Origin: Hyphomicrobiales bacterium
GTDB taxonomy: Bacteria; Pseudomonadota; Alphaproteobacteria; Rhizobiales; Beijerinckiaceae
Assembly (NCBI GenBank): GCA_930633495.1
Contig: CAKNFJ010000001.1
Span: 3,247,001 to 3,311,000, forward strand
DNA: 64,000 nt
Reading direction: 5' to 3'
Shown here: one piece after another, positions 16,190-25,579 of the stretch
Numbering within the stretch: position 1 is the first letter of the stretch
Layout: each line of letters starts with the position of its first letter
Made by a program: the position numbers and the translations under genes
The notes under the pieces: model-generated
What the model was told of the DNA's origin: nothing
What the model saw: only the letters and a program-made list of their open reading frames with translations
Databases searched by the model: none

Positions 16190-18058
16190 ATGCGCGTCTT
16201 CGTCTTTCGTCCCCGTCCCGACGCCGAACGGACGGCCCGTGCGATCGTCGATCATGGTTTCGAGCCGATCGTCGCGCCGCTCTTCGAGGTGATGCGTCTG
16301 TCCGGTGATGCTCCCGCCGGTCGTTTCGATGCGATTGTCCTGACCAGCGGCAACGCCGTCGCGGCCTTGGCCGAGGGGCCGGCGGAGTGGCGCGACCTGC
16401 CGGTTTTCACTGTCGGCGGGCGGACGGCCGCCAAGGTGCGGGAAGCGGGGCTGGATGATGCGCGCAGCGCCGACGGCGATCGCAACGACCTGATCGAGCT
16501 GATCCGGCGCACGCTGCCGGCGCCGGCAACGCTCCTGATGATCGCCGGGCGGGATCGCAAGGAGGATGTGCCGGATCGGCTTAAGGATGCCGGCTACGAG
16601 GTGACGATCTGGACCGCCTATGCGGCGGAGCCGGTATCCGCATTGCCCGAGGATGCGCAGGCCGCGCTGCGGCACGGCCAGCCGGGCGATGCCGCTCTGC
16701 ATTATTCGGGGCGCGGTGCGCGCACCTTCATCGCCCTGGCGCAGGCGGCCGGCGTCTCGAACGAGGCGCTCGAACTCACCCATGTCGTTCTCTCGGCCGA
16801 TGTCGCCGCCCCGCTGATCGAAGCCGGGGCCAGCACCGTGCTCGTCGCCGAGCATCCCGAGGAGGCGGGGCTGCTTGCCGCGCTGGAGCAGGTGTCGGCG
16901 CGGGCGCGCGCATCCGATGCCGCGCCGGCTGCGCCGCGCGGCAGCAGAAAGCGCACGCCGCCGACGATCGAGCTCAAAGCCGATCCGCAGCTGGCCGACC
17001 CGCCGGAAGCTGCGCCGCAGCAGGACGGCGTGATGCCCGACGCCCACCCGCCGGAGGCGGTAGCGCCGACCGAAGCATTGCCGGAGGAGTTCGCGCCGCC
17101 GCCCGTCGGGGCGCCGCGCGAGGCCGTCGAACGCCGGGCCGCGACCGGAACTCCCTGGCTCGCCTTGCTGGCTGCCGGCCTGATCGGCGGGGCCATCGGC
17201 TCGGGAGGCGCCTTTCTGGCGCTGAGCCGGGCAGCACCGGGCGCGGCCAGCGAGCAGGTCGCCGAGCTGCGCAGCCGGGTCGATGCTTTGCAAAACGGCG
17301 TTTCCGCAGCGGACCGCAAGGCATCGGCGGCTTCCGAGGCCGTGACCAAGGCGACGTCCGAGGTGCAGTCCCTGACCGCGAAAATCGGAACGCTGGCCAG
17401 CCCGCAGGCGCCCGACACGAGCGCCTTCGCGGCGCAGGTGCAGCGGGCCGAAGCGGCGTCGACCGCGCTCGGACAGCGGCTCGACCAGATCACCGGCCGC
17501 CTCAATGCGGCCGAGGCGCAGGCGAAGAGCGCGACCGGTCCGGAAGCAGCGGCTGCGGCAAGGGTCGTGCTGGCGGAGCGCGTCCAGCGCGCGCTGGCCG
17601 GCGGGCGTCCTTTTGCGGGCGATGTGGCCGCGCTGACGAAAAGCGGGGTGGCGCCGGCCGACGTTGCGGCGCTGGCTGCCGTCGCGACGACCGGTGCGTC
17701 GACGCGCGAGACGCTGCTGGCCGGCTTCCGCAAGCACGGTGCGGCGTTCCAGCGCGAAGTGACGCCGCAATCCGACAACTGGTCGGACAAGCTGCTCGGC
17801 CTTGCGAGCCGGGTCGTCACCGTCCGCCCGGTCGGCGACAACGGCTCGAACGATCCGGCGACGCTGCCGCTGCGGCTCGAGAGCGCCATCGCGGCCGGCG
17901 ACATGATCAAGGCGGCGGCGCTGTGGCGGCAGTTGCCCGAGCCGGCGCGCCGTGCCAGTGCGGATTTCGGTGCTGGTCTCGAAAAGCGCGCCGCGGCTGA
18001 TGCGGCGATCGCCAAGATCGCGCAGGATGCGGTCGCGGCGCTCGGCACCGCCGGCTGA
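16190..18058 (+). CDS. HemD-mitofilin fusion (uroporphyrinogen-III synthase plus HemX-like membrane domain)
   Basis: A single 622-residue frame. Residues 1-235 or so resemble uroporphyrinogen-III synthase, which closes and inverts hydroxymethylbilane in haem biosynthesis ([43 protein letters not shown]). A Pro/Ala-rich linker (about 240-320) leads to one membrane helix (about 321-343), an Ala-rich coiled coil (about 355-450), and a COG4223/mitofilin-like C-terminus ([21 protein letters not shown]). Other proteobacteria have similar HemDX fusions. HemC, which usually precedes hemD, is absent. The hemY gene follows after 17 bp. Confidence 0.85.
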   Translation: MRVFVFRPRPDAERTARAIVDHGFEPIVAPLFEVMRLSGDAPAGRFDAIVLTSGNAVAALAEGPAEWRDLPVFTVGGRTAAKVREAGLDDARSADGDRNDLIELIRRTLPAPATLLMIAGRDRKEDVPDRLKDAGYEVTIWTAYAAEPVSALPEDAQAALRHGQPGDAALHYSGRGARTFIALAQAAGVSNEALELTHVVLSADVAAPLIEAGASTVLVAEHPEEAGLLAALEQVSARARASDAAPAAPRGSRKRTPPTIELKADPQLADPPEAAPQQDGVMPDAHPPEAVAPTEALPEEFAPPPVGAPREAVERRAATGTPWLALLAAGLIGGAIGSGGAFLALSRAAPGAASEQVAELRSRVDALQNGVSAADRKASAASEAVTKATSEVQSLTAKIGTLASPQAPDTSAFAAQVQRAEAASTALGQRLDQITGRLNAAEAQAKSATGPEAAAAARVVLAERVQRALAGGRPFAGDVAALTKSGVAPADVAALAAVATTGASTRETLLAGFRKHGAAFQREVTPQSDNWSDKLLGLASRVVTVRPVGDNGSNDPATLPLRLESAIAAGDMIKAAALWRQLPEPARRASADFGAGLEKRAAADAAIAKIAQDAVAALGTAG

Positions 18059-18075
18059 CGGAGGATAGAGGGTCC

Positions 18076-19761
18076 ATGGTTCGCGTTCTCGTCTATCTTG
18101 CCGTCTTCGCCGGCCTTGCCTTCGGCGCGGTCTGGCTCGCGGATCGCCCGGGCGAGGTCTCGGTGCTCTGGCAGGGCTACCAGATAGAGACCAGCGTCGC
18201 GATCGCCGCGGTCGGCGTGGTCGCGCTGGCTTTCGTCCTGCTGCTGGCCTGGGCCGTGCTGCGCTTCGTGTTCGGCCTGCCTTCGGCTTTCAGCCTGTCG
18301 TCGCGCTCCAGGCGCCGGGCGCGCGGCTTCGAAGCCGTGTCGCGCGGCATGGTCGCGATCGGCGCGGGCGATCCGGTCGCGGCCGGGCGCTATACCGGCG
18401 AGGCGCGCCGCTTCGTCCCGAACGAGCCGCTGACGCTGCTGTTGGAAGCGCAGACGGCGCAGCTTTCGGGCGACCGCGGCCAAGCGGAAGCCGCTTTCAA
18501 GGCCATGCTCGACCGGCCGGAGACGCGCGTGCTCGGCTTGCGCGGGCTCTTCGTCGAGGCCAAGCGCCGTGGCGACATGGCGGCGGCCCGCGCCTTTGCC
18601 GACGACGCCGTGCGCCGCTCGCCCTCGCTCGCCTGGGCCAATGACGCACTGCTCGATTTCCATACCGCCGCCGGCGACTGGCAGGCGGCCCGCACCGCCG
18701 TCGAGCGCCGGGCGGCGTTGCGCCTCGCGGACAAGGCGGAGGCCCGCCGCCAGCGGGCCGTTCTGCTGGCCGCCGAAGCGCTGCAGGAGCGGGACCGGGA
18801 GCCGGAGAAGGCGCTTGCCGCCGCCCTCGAGGCGGTGAAGCTCGCACCGTCCCTGACCCCTGCCGCGGCACTGGCCGGGCGGATGCTGTCGGAGCGCGGC
18901 GACGTCCGCAGGGCATCGAAGCTGCTGGAGGCCGCCTGGAAGGATGCGCCGCATCCCGATATCGCCGCCGCCTATCTGGATGCGCGTCCGGGCGACAGCG
19001 CGCTCGACCGGCTCAACCGTGCGGTGACACTGTCGAAGCTGCGGCCGGCCGATCCCGAGAGCGTCCTGGCGCTCGCCGGCGCCGCGATCCAGGCGCGCGA
19101 GTTCCAGAAGGCCCGCGATGCGCTGAAGCCGCTGCTGGCCGGCGGTGCCTCGGTGCGCGCCTGCCTGTTGATGGCCGAGCTGGAGGAAGCCGAGCACGGT
19201 GCCGCCGGGCGGGTGCGCGAATGGCTGGCCCGGGCGACACGGGCGCCGCGCGATGCCGCCTGGGTCGCCGACGGGCTGGTCTCCGACCACTGGATGCCGA
19301 TCTCGCCGATCAGCGGGCGGCTCGACGCTTTCGTGTGGACGGTGCCGCCCGCGACGCTGGGCAGCCCGCCCCAGCTCCTCGACGACGTGCTGGTCGATCT
19401 CGACGATGCCCCCAGGCTGATCGAGATCAAGCCGGATTCGGTGACCGTGATCGAGCCGGCGGCGGTTGTTCCCCCACCGGCGCCGAAGGAGGAGCCCAAG
19501 CCGGAACCGGCGGCTGCGCCGGCGCCGCCGCCCAGGGAAGAGCCCAAGCCGGTCGTGGAGGCGAAACCCGTCGAGCCCGCGCCGGAGGCCGCGAAGCCCG
19601 TCGAAGTGGCGCAGGTCGAAGCCAAACCGACGGCGCCGGCACGCGAGACGGCGTCACCCAAGCCGGTGATCTTTCCGGTTTCGCATGCGCCGGACGATCC
19701 GGGACCGGATGTGGAGCCCCCGCCGGAGCCGAAGAAGAGCGGTTTCAGGCTGTTCGGGTGA
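18076..19761 (+). CDS. HemY-type TPR membrane protein
   Basis: A 561-residue HemY-family protein (COG3898). Two N-terminal membrane segments (about 4-22 and 42-65, [17 protein letters not shown]) are followed by a TPR-rich region (about 90-390), with repeats such as [20 protein letters not shown]. The tail after residue 450 is very rich in Pro, Lys and Glu and probably disordered. The enterobacterial homologue lies in the hem operon and is associated with later steps of haem formation, but no enzyme activity is established for the family. It follows the HemD fusion by 17 bp and keeps the hemD-X-Y gene order. Confidence 0.85.
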   Translation: MVRVLVYLAVFAGLAFGAVWLADRPGEVSVLWQGYQIETSVAIAAVGVVALAFVLLLAWAVLRFVFGLPSAFSLSSRSRRRARGFEAVSRGMVAIGAGDPVAAGRYTGEARRFVPNEPLTLLLEAQTAQLSGDRGQAEAAFKAMLDRPETRVLGLRGLFVEAKRRGDMAAARAFADDAVRRSPSLAWANDALLDFHTAAGDWQAARTAVERRAALRLADKAEARRQRAVLLAAEALQERDREPEKALAAALEAVKLAPSLTPAAALAGRMLSERGDVRRASKLLEAAWKDAPHPDIAAAYLDARPGDSALDRLNRAVTLSKLRPADPESVLALAGAAIQAREFQKARDALKPLLAGGASVRACLLMAELEEAEHGAAGRVREWLARATRAPRDAAWVADGLVSDHWMPISPISGRLDAFVWTVPPATLGSPPQLLDDVLVDLDDAPRLIEIKPDSVTVIEPAAVVPPPAPKEEPKPEPAAAPAPPPREEPKPVVEAKPVEPAPEAAKPVEVAQVEAKPTAPARETASPKPVIFPVSHAPDDPGPDVEPPPEPKKSGFRLFG

Positions 19762-19921
19762 GCAGATGGCCGGTGTCGTTCTCGGGCGACCGCAGTCGAC
19801 CCGGGAATATCTGGCCGAATGAGCCGCTACCTCCAGAGATGCCCGGGGGCAAGCCCGAGCATGACGGTGCCCGCTGCGGAAAAGGCGTGCGATCTCGCCG
19901 TGCGCGCCTTATAGCGGCGCG

Positions 19922-20950
19922 ATGACATCCGTTCTCGACCCGAACGCCAGCGTGACTTTGCAGGTCGGTCCCGAGCAGGCCGGCCAACGGCTCGACAAGG
20001 CGTTGGCGCTGCTCGCCGGCGAGGTTTCGCGCGCCCGCCTGCAGCAGGTCATCAAGGAGGGCGGCGTGCGGCTCAACGGCGCCGTCATCGGCGATGGCAG
20101 CCGCAAGGTCGCGGAGGGCGACGAGCTCGCGCTCGTCATGCCCGCGGCCAAGCCGGCGGAGCCGGTCGCGCAGGATATCCCGCTCGACGTCGTCTATGAG
20201 GACGAGCATCTCATCGTGATCAACAAGCCGGCGGGGCTCGTCGTGCATCCGGCCGGCGGCCATGAGGACGGGACGCTGGTCAATGCGCTGATCGCCCATT
20301 GCGGCGAGAGCCTGTCCGGCATCGGCGGCGTGCGGCGGCCGGGCATCGTGCACCGGCTCGACAAGGATACCAGCGGCCTGCTCGTCGTCGCCAAGAACGA
20401 CCGGGCGCATCAGAAGCTCGCCAAACAATTCGCCGACCATGGCCGCACCGGGCCGCTCCAGCGCGCCTATCTCGCCATCGCCTGGGGCGTGCCGCGCCTG
20501 CGCGAGGGCACGATCGATGCGCCGATCGAACGCTCGAACCGCAACCGCGAGAAGATGATGGTGGTGAAGGAGGGGCGTGGCCGCGAGGCGATCACGCATA
20601 TCGAGCTGATCGAGCGCTACCCGCCGCTGCTGAAGGGCCTCGACGAGACCGAGCCGCTGGCCAGCCTGATCGAGTGCCGGCTCGAGACCGGCCGCACGCA
20701 CCAGATCCGCGTGCATATGAGCCATATCGGGCACCCTCTGCTGGGTGATCAGCTCTACGGCTCCGGCTTCGCGACCAAGGCGGTGCGCCTGCCGGAGGAT
20801 GCGCAGGCGGCGCTGACGGCTCTCGGCCGGCAGGCGTTGCATGCGGCCATTCTCGGATTCGAACATCCGGCGACGGGCGAAGAGATGCTGTTTGAATCCG
20901 AGCCGCCCGACGATTTTGCGAATTTGCAAGCTGCACTCGCGAGGCTGTGA
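19922..20950 (+). CDS. RluA-family 23S rRNA pseudouridine synthase
   Basis: A 342-residue RluA-family enzyme with the RluD domain order: an N-terminal S4 RNA-binding domain (about 18-70, GQRLDKALALL ... SRARLQQVIKEGGVRLNG) and the catalytic domain with the signature HRLDKDTSGLLVVAK (about residues 143-157), whose second Asp is the catalytic nucleophile. RTHQIRVHMSHIGHPLLGD is the other conserved block. RluD modifies helix 69 of 23S rRNA; specificity for this copy is inferred from domain content. It is a single gene 160 bp downstream of hemY. Confidence 0.9.
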   Translation: MTSVLDPNASVTLQVGPEQAGQRLDKALALLAGEVSRARLQQVIKEGGVRLNGAVIGDGSRKVAEGDELALVMPAAKPAEPVAQDIPLDVVYEDEHLIVINKPAGLVVHPAGGHEDGTLVNALIAHCGESLSGIGGVRRPGIVHRLDKDTSGLLVVAKNDRAHQKLAKQFADHGRTGPLQRAYLAIAWGVPRLREGTIDAPIERSNRNREKMMVVKEGRGREAITHIELIERYPPLLKGLDETEPLASLIECRLETGRTHQIRVHMSHIGHPLLGDQLYGSGFATKAVRLPEDAQAALTALGRQALHAAILGFEHPATGEEMLFESEPPDDFANLQAALARL

Positions 20951-21169
20951 GGCGATCTGGCTTTGTTGCCACCTTTCCGCCAGAGTGAGTTCGCATATAC
21001 TGCACCCTATCGGATGCGGATGGCCAAGGGGGCGCCGCACGCGACCGATCCCGCCGAACTCCCGAGCAGTTTCTGCGTTGGATCAATTCGCATCATCCGA
21101 AACCTGCGCGAAGGTTGATCGCGCGGTTGGCCTGCCGCACAGCGGGGGCCTCGATGAGGAGACACGCGC

Positions 21170-22066
21170 ATGGCGAGTGCTTCGCTGCCTGTCCTGTCCG
21201 CCGAAGGCGGGCTGTCACGTTATCTCGATGAAATCCGCAAGTTCCCGATGCTGGAACCGAGCGAGGAATACATGCTGGCCAAGCGCTGGCGCGAGCATGG
21301 CGACCGCGAGGCGGCGCACAAGCTCGTCACCTCGCATCTTCGCCTCGTCGCCAAGATCGCCATGGGCTATCGCGGCTACGGCCTGCCGATCGGCGAGGTC
21401 GTGTCCGAGGGCAATGTCGGCCTGATGCAGGCGGTCAAGCGCTTCGAGCCCGACAAGGGGTTCCGCCTTGCCACCTATGCGATGTGGTGGATCAAGGCCT
21501 CGATTCAAGAGTACATCCTGCGGTCGTGGTCGCTGGTGAAGATGGGCACCACGGCCAACCAGAAGAAGCTGTTCTTCAACCTGCGCAAGGCCAAGAGCAA
21601 GATCTCGGCGCTGGGTGAGGGCGATCTGCGCCCCGACCAGGTCAAGCAGATCGCAACCAAGCTCGGCGTCAACGAGCAGGATGTGGTCGACATGAACCGC
21701 CGTCTCGGCGGCGACGCCTCGCTCAACACGCCGCTGCGCGAGGACGGCGAGGGCGAGTGGCAGGACTGGCTGGTCGACGATTCCGAGAGCCAGGAGCGCC
21801 GCCTCGCCGATTCCGAGGAGAGCAGCAACCGCCACACGGCGTTGCGCGAGGCGCTCGAGGTGCTGAACCCGCGCGAGCGGCGCATCTTCGAGGCGCGGCG
21901 CCTCGCCGAGGACCCGATCACGTTGGAAGAGCTTTCGGCGGAGTTCGGCGTCTCGCGCGAGCGCGTTCGCCAGATCGAGGTGCGCGCCTTCGAGAAGGTG
22001 CAGGAGGCCGTCAAGAAGGCGATCACCCGGATCGAGGCGCCACGGGCGGCTCTGCCGGCGGCTTGA
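21170..22066 (+). CDS. rpoH: RNA polymerase heat-shock sigma factor RpoH (sigma-32)
   Basis: A 298-residue sigma-70-family factor. Region 1.2/2 begins GLSRYLDEIRKFPMLEPSEEYMLAKRW, and region 2.3-2.4 contains RLATYAMWWIKASIQEYIL. The diagnostic RpoH box QKKLFFNLRK is at about residues 129-139. Region 4 (ELSAEFGVSRERVRQIEVRAFEKVQ) binds the -35 element. It directs heat-shock gene transcription. The gene is monocistronic: 219 bp separate it from rluD, and a strong terminator follows. Alphaproteobacteria often carry two rpoH paralogues; only this one is in view. Confidence 0.95.
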   Translation: MASASLPVLSAEGGLSRYLDEIRKFPMLEPSEEYMLAKRWREHGDREAAHKLVTSHLRLVAKIAMGYRGYGLPIGEVVSEGNVGLMQAVKRFEPDKGFRLATYAMWWIKASIQEYILRSWSLVKMGTTANQKKLFFNLRKAKSKISALGEGDLRPDQVKQIATKLGVNEQDVVDMNRRLGGDASLNTPLREDGEGEWQDWLVDDSESQERRLADSEESSNRHTALREALEVLNPRERRIFEARRLAEDPITLEELSAEFGVSRERVRQIEVRAFEKVQEAVKKAITRIEAPRAALPAA

Positions 22067-22093
22067 ACGTTTTCGGGTTTCGATAAAGTTCAG

Positions 22094-22119
22094 GGGGCGC
22101 CGCGAGGCGCCCCTTTTTT
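22094..22119 (+). terminator. Rho-independent terminator of rpoH
   Basis: A perfect 8-bp stem GGGGCGCC / GGCGCCCC with a GCGA loop, followed by six T residues, 28 bp after the rpoH stop. Confidence 0.92.
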
Positions 22120-22141
22120 ATGTGCGTGTCATCATCATAAA

Positions 22142-22369
22142 GGCGCGGGGAACCCTCTCCCGGAGGCAGAGGGCAGGGTGAGGGGTAGGCGGCTGGATAG
22201 TTGGGCCATGCCTCAACCGCTGCTGCGGCGTAGACCGGCGCTCAGCTGGTCTCAGGGCCTACACCTCACCCCTACCGCTCTCACTGATCTCGGGCTTGCC
22301 CGAGATTAGCACTTTGAATGTCGAAGTTGGCAACAGCCGACTTCGATGCAGGAGAGGGGTTCCCCCGCC
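22142..22369. repeat. Large intergenic inverted-repeat element with inserted two-hairpin module, copy A
   Basis: The outer arms are inverted copies of each other: the left begins GGCGCGGGGAACCCTCTCC and runs through GGGCAGGGTGAGGGGTAGG (22171-22189). The right runs CCTACACCTCACCCCTACC and ends GGAGAGGGGTTCCCCC. The right arm is interrupted at about 22285-22348 by a module of two hairpins: ATCTCGGGC-TT-GCCCGAGAT (22287-22306), then TCGAAGTTGGC-AACA-GCCGACTTCGA (22321-22346). A homologous element lies at 32079-32299, with the module in the left arm. No coding potential is seen. The next 40 bases before the DUF2125 stop hold nothing further. Confidence 0.85.
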
Positions 22370-22408
22370 CATGTTTCCTCGGCTTTCGCTCCTTCGGGCG
22401 TCACTGGC

Positions 22409-23449
22409 TCAATACAGCGGCGGCAGCGGCTGGAGTGGCAGCCGGATCGGGCCGAGGAAGACGCGGCCCTCGCGCAGCGAGACCGGCGGCAGGGACGTAA
22501 GCCCCGGTGCCGTCGCCGCATCGGCGCCGCGCCCGCCGAGAAGTCCGCCGAGCCCGCCGAGCAGATTGCCGATGCGGATCCCGCCGATCTGCTCGATGCC
22601 GGCTGCGGCCAGCCGGAGATCGCCCGAGACGCGATGCGTCGGATCGAGCTGCAGCACGCCGCTGCCGTCGACGCGGGCCTTGCCCTTGGTCGAGCTGAGG
22701 CGCGTCAGCTCCAGGGTGCCCTTGGCGCCGCGCCAGCTTTCGAGCGCATCGGGGTTGAAGCCCTTCCGGAAGCTCTCCGACTGGGTCAGCGTCGCCTGCA
22801 ACGCGATCTCGCCGGTATCGCTGTTGCCGAGCAGCGCATCGATCGGCGGTAGGACGGTGCCCTTGGCCGTGATCGCGATGTCGACGGCCTGGTCGGTCGC
22901 CGGCCGGGCCGGGTTGCGGCGCAGATGGGCCTCCAGGGTCTTGCTGCTCCAAGTCTCGGGATTCGCTCCGGGGGCGCTCAGGACGCCGGAGAGATCGCTG
23001 GCGACGAGCGCGAAGCGCTCGGGGTTGCGCCAGGCGAGGCTCGCGTCGAGATTCGTCCAGCTTAGGGCGAGCGAGCGGTTGTCGGGCAGGGTGACCTTTG
23101 CCGGGCCGGTGAGCTCGAAGATCACGAGGCCGGGCGAATAGATCTGGCCGACGGCGACGGCGGGGCCGGTCTCGACGCGGACGGCGTCGCCCCAGCGGGT
23201 CGAGGTCAGCGCAAGCGCGTTGCAGCGCAGCTCGATGCGGAAGGGGTAGCCGCCGATCGTGCGGTCGGCGCATGTCCAGGTCCGGCCGCGTTCGGCCTCG
23301 CGCGCCAATGCCGCGTCGATCTCGGCCGCGGCCCGCCCGCGTGCATAGAACCAGAAGGCGGACCAGGCCACCGCGAGCAGGAGAAGCAGGAGAGGGGGAG
23401 CGTAGAGCCAGAAGCGGCTCTGGCGGCGCGTCGGAAAGGTATCGGTCAT
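22409..23449 (-). CDS. DUF2125-domain protein
   Basis: A 346-residue protein with one N-terminal membrane anchor (about residues 15-37, FWLYAPPLLLLLLAVAWSAFWFY) and a large periplasmic part made mostly of predicted beta strands. It belongs to the DUF2125 family, which is widespread in alphaproteobacteria and has no established function. A GGFPFRIEL-like block (IGGYPFRIELRC, about 60-71) near the start of the domain is the recognisable motif. The C-terminus is Gly/Leu-rich with no catalytic signature. I chose the ATG at 23449 (MTDTFPTRRQ), just before the hydrophobic segment. It stands alone. Confidence 0.85.
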   Translation of the reverse strand: MTDTFPTRRQSRFWLYAPPLLLLLLAVAWSAFWFYARGRAAAEIDAALAREAERGRTWTCADRTIGGYPFRIELRCNALALTSTRWGDAVRVETGPAVAVGQIYSPGLVIFELTGPAKVTLPDNRSLALSWTNLDASLAWRNPERFALVASDLSGVLSAPGANPETWSSKTLEAHLRRNPARPATDQAVDIAITAKGTVLPPIDALLGNSDTGEIALQATLTQSESFRKGFNPDALESWRGAKGTLELTRLSSTKGKARVDGSGVLQLDPTHRVSGDLRLAAAGIEQIGGIRIGNLLGGLGGLLGGRGADAATAPGLTSLPPVSLREGRVFLGPIRLPLQPLPPLY

Positions 23450-23473
23450 GCGGCAGGCATTCCTTGCGCTATG

Positions 23474-23519
23474 GCATCGGACCGAGAAGCGGAAGCCACT
23501 TTCCGGAAGAATCCGGTGC
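23474..23519. repeat. Short dispersed palindromic repeat, copy 2
   Basis: Starts GCATCGGACCGAGAAGCGG and ends AAGAATCCGGTGC; the ends form an imperfect inverted repeat. Read on the minus strand it aligns with the unit at 62490-62537 through AAAGTGG, CTCGG and CCGATGC. It lies just upstream of the DUF2125 gene. Confidence 0.55.
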
Positions 23520-23679
23520 GATAACAATCACATAGATCGCCGGTTCCGCGCCCGATAGGGCGCGCGGCGATCCATGCGGGCGGATTGTTAGCTGCCCGGA
23601 ACGGCGGGCGCCAGTGCAGAAAGCGCTTGCGCCGCGCGGGGCGTTCTCAGCAAACAGGCTGAGACGGCCAAATTATGGG

Positions 23680-24258
23680 ATGGCGATGACGACCGAATTC
23701 GGTGCGACCGATCTCTGGGTCTTCGGTTATGGCTCGCTGATCTGGCGGCCGGGCTTCGCCTTCGAGGAGAGCGCGCAGGCGCGGCTGTACGGCTACCACC
23801 GCTCGCTCTGCGTCTTCTCGCATGTCCATCGCGGCACGCCGGAGCGGCCGGGTCTGGTGCTGGGGCTCGATCGCGGCGGGGTCTGCCGCGGGCTGGCCTT
23901 CCGGGTCGCAGCGGCGCAGGCGCAGGAGACGGTGGGTTATCTGCGGGCGCGCGAGCAGGCGACGGCGGTCTATCTGGAGCGCCATGTGCCACTCAGACTG
24001 GAAGATGGTCGGAAGGTGCGCGGGCTGGTCTATGTCGCCGACCGCAAGCATCTGCAATATGCCGGCAAGCTGCCGCCGGCGCAGCTTCTGAAGCTCGTCC
24101 GGGAAGGGCGGGGCCAGTCCGGCGAAAACCCGGACTATGTCCTGCAGACGCATGAATCCCTGCGCAAGATGGGGATCTACGACCCGGTGCTGGCCTGCCT
24201 CGCGCAGGAGCTGGCGCCCGGCCTGGGTGCTCCGCATCCGCCGTTGGCGGGCGGCTGA
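23680..24258 (+). CDS. chaC: ChaC-type gamma-glutamylcyclotransferase
   Basis: A 192-residue cytosolic enzyme of the ChaC group, which cleaves glutathione to 5-oxoproline and Cys-Gly. The substrate-binding loop FGYGSLIWRPGF is at about residues 14-25, and the HRGTPERPGLVLGL block that follows is typical of ChaC. A glutamate in AVYLERHVPL (about 98-107) is a candidate catalytic acid. Start: ATG at 23680 (or 23686); the open frame before it has no similarity. It is convergent with the next gene, the two stops being directly adjacent. Confidence 0.88.
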   Translation: MAMTTEFGATDLWVFGYGSLIWRPGFAFEESAQARLYGYHRSLCVFSHVHRGTPERPGLVLGLDRGGVCRGLAFRVAAAQAQETVGYLRAREQATAVYLERHVPLRLEDGRKVRGLVYVADRKHLQYAGKLPPAQLLKLVREGRGQSGENPDYVLQTHESLRKMGIYDPVLACLAQELAPGLGAPHPPLAGG

Positions 24259-24657
24259 TCAGGCTTCGGGGCTCGCTTCCGGCATCAGGTCGAGCAGCGC
24301 CGCGCGGCGGCTCAAGCCGTCCTCGGCGAGGAGATGGACATGGATCTCGGCTGCGCCTGCGGCCAGGATCGCGCGCTGCCAGCGGCCGAGCGCCGCCTCG
24401 ACGCCGAAGGGACCGGAATCGCGCGCCGCGATGATCCGCCGGTCAGGCGAGATCGCGAGCAGCACGGCATCGGTGAAGCCGAGGGCGTGGCTATCGTCGA
24501 TCGCGAAGACGGAGGCGACATAGCGCCGGCCGGAACGGCCGCGCCAGGCGGTGAAGCGGCGCTCGCCGAGAGAGGCCGCGCTGCGCAGCGGCATTTCGCG
24601 CACCACATTCGGCTCGTCGAAGAGATCGGGGGTGTAGCGATAGGCGAGAGCGGCCAT
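24259..24657 (-). CDS. Uncharacterised 132-aa protein
   Basis: I do not recognise a named family. The 132-residue protein has no signal peptide or membrane helix. Its first half (RRFTAWRGRSGRRYVASVFAIDDSHALGF, about 34-62) looks like a small beta-sheet domain, and AEIHVHLLAEDGLSRRAALLDLM near the C-terminus is amphipathic. The start is well supported by AAGGAGG about 8 bp upstream of the ATG. It stands between chaC (convergent) and the acyltransferase gene. The strong ribosome binding site and intact frame argue that it is a real gene. Confidence 0.78.
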   Translation of the reverse strand: MAALAYRYTPDLFDEPNVVREMPLRSAASLGERRFTAWRGRSGRRYVASVFAIDDSHALGFTDAVLLAISPDRRIIAARDSGPFGVEAALGRWQRAILAAGAAEIHVHLLAEDGLSRRAALLDLMPEASPEA

Positions 24658-24762
24658 GTCCGTTCCTCCTTGATAGGAACAAAATGGGAACGCTCCGGGG
24701 ATAAGTCAAGGGCTCGCCACGGCTTCCGTTCGCGGCGGGTTGGTGTCTGCTGTCAGGGCTTG

Positions 24763-25524
24763 TCAGGAGCGCGCGAGCGGATCGAGGCCGAGCGCGGCGA
24801 GCTCCGCACGCCCCTGTGCCAGAAGCCTGTCGCAGGCCGGCTCGATCCGCCCCTGCAGTTCGTGCTGGAAGGTGACCTTGTCCAGGCCCGGCATGATCGG
24901 CGGCAGGATCTCGATACGGATCGTGCCGGGGCGGCGCAGGAACTTGCGGCGGGGCCAATAGAGGCCGGTATTGAGCGCGACGGGGACGCAGGGCACGCCG
25001 AGCTCGGCATAGAGATGGGCCGCGCCGAATTTGTAGGCCGGCGGCGCACCGGGGGGGCGGCGCGTACCCTCGGGAAAGATCAGCAGTTGGCGGCCGTTCT
25101 CGCCGAGTTCGACCTTGGCGCGGCGGGTGACGTCCGACAGGGCGCGGGCGCGGGCGCCGCGATTGACCGGAATCATGCGCAGCCGGTTCAGCGCCCAGCC
25201 GAAGAGCGGAATCCAGGTCAGCTCCCGCTTCAGGATGAAGACCGGGTTCCGGAAGACCGTGACCAGCGTGAAGGTCTCGACGAAGGATTGATGCTTCGCC
25301 GCGACCATCAGGCCGCCCTGCGGAATGTTCTCCAGGCCGGTGATCTCGTAGCGCGTGCCGGCGACGACGCGCAGCAGCCAAAGCGATGAACGCGACCAGG
25401 CGATGGCCGCGGCCAGCAGCATCTGCCTCGGCAGCAGCAGCGCCGGCAGGATGATGAAGATCAGCCAGAGGACGAGATTGGCATAGAAGAGCGTGTTGAA
25501 GGCGAGGGAGCGCAGGACGAGCAT
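24763..25524 (-). CDS. Lysophospholipid (1-acyl-glycerol-3-phosphate) acyltransferase
   Basis: About 253 residues. An N-terminal pair of hydrophobic segments (about 4-50) is followed by a PlsC-type acyltransferase domain. The catalytic HX4D-like block reads KHQSFVETF, with Glu in place of the usual Asp, a form I associate with one proteobacterial subgroup. The phosphate-binding FPEGTRRPPG block is present. It acylates lysophosphatidate at the inner membrane in phospholipid synthesis. Start: ATG at 25524; a GTG at 25563 is an alternative, and neither has a clear ribosome binding site. It is the fourth gene of the ftsE-ftsX-ydcF-plsC row. Confidence 0.88.
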   Translation of the reverse strand: MLVLRSLAFNTLFYANLVLWLIFIILPALLLPRQMLLAAAIAWSRSSLWLLRVVAGTRYEITGLENIPQGGLMVAAKHQSFVETFTLVTVFRNPVFILKRELTWIPLFGWALNRLRMIPVNRGARARALSDVTRRAKVELGENGRQLLIFPEGTRRPPGAPPAYKFGAAHLYAELGVPCVPVALNTGLYWPRRKFLRRPGTIRIEILPPIMPGLDKVTFQHELQGRIEPACDRLLAQGRAELAALGLDPLARS

Positions 25525-25579
25525 GTTGCGCAATGAGCCCGAGACGCGGCGCGGGTCAAGCACCTGCGCGCAACGGGCT

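Noticed and set aside
15981..16292. A 103-codon plus-strand frame overlapping the hemD start, which could be a leader peptide
   Set aside because: No ribosome binding site worth the name and no similarity; it overlaps the well-supported hemD ATG in another frame.
16702..19290. An 862-codon open frame on the minus strand opposite hemD-hemY
   Set aside because: Antisense to two recognisable genes, with low-complexity Ala/Ser/Arg composition and no motif.
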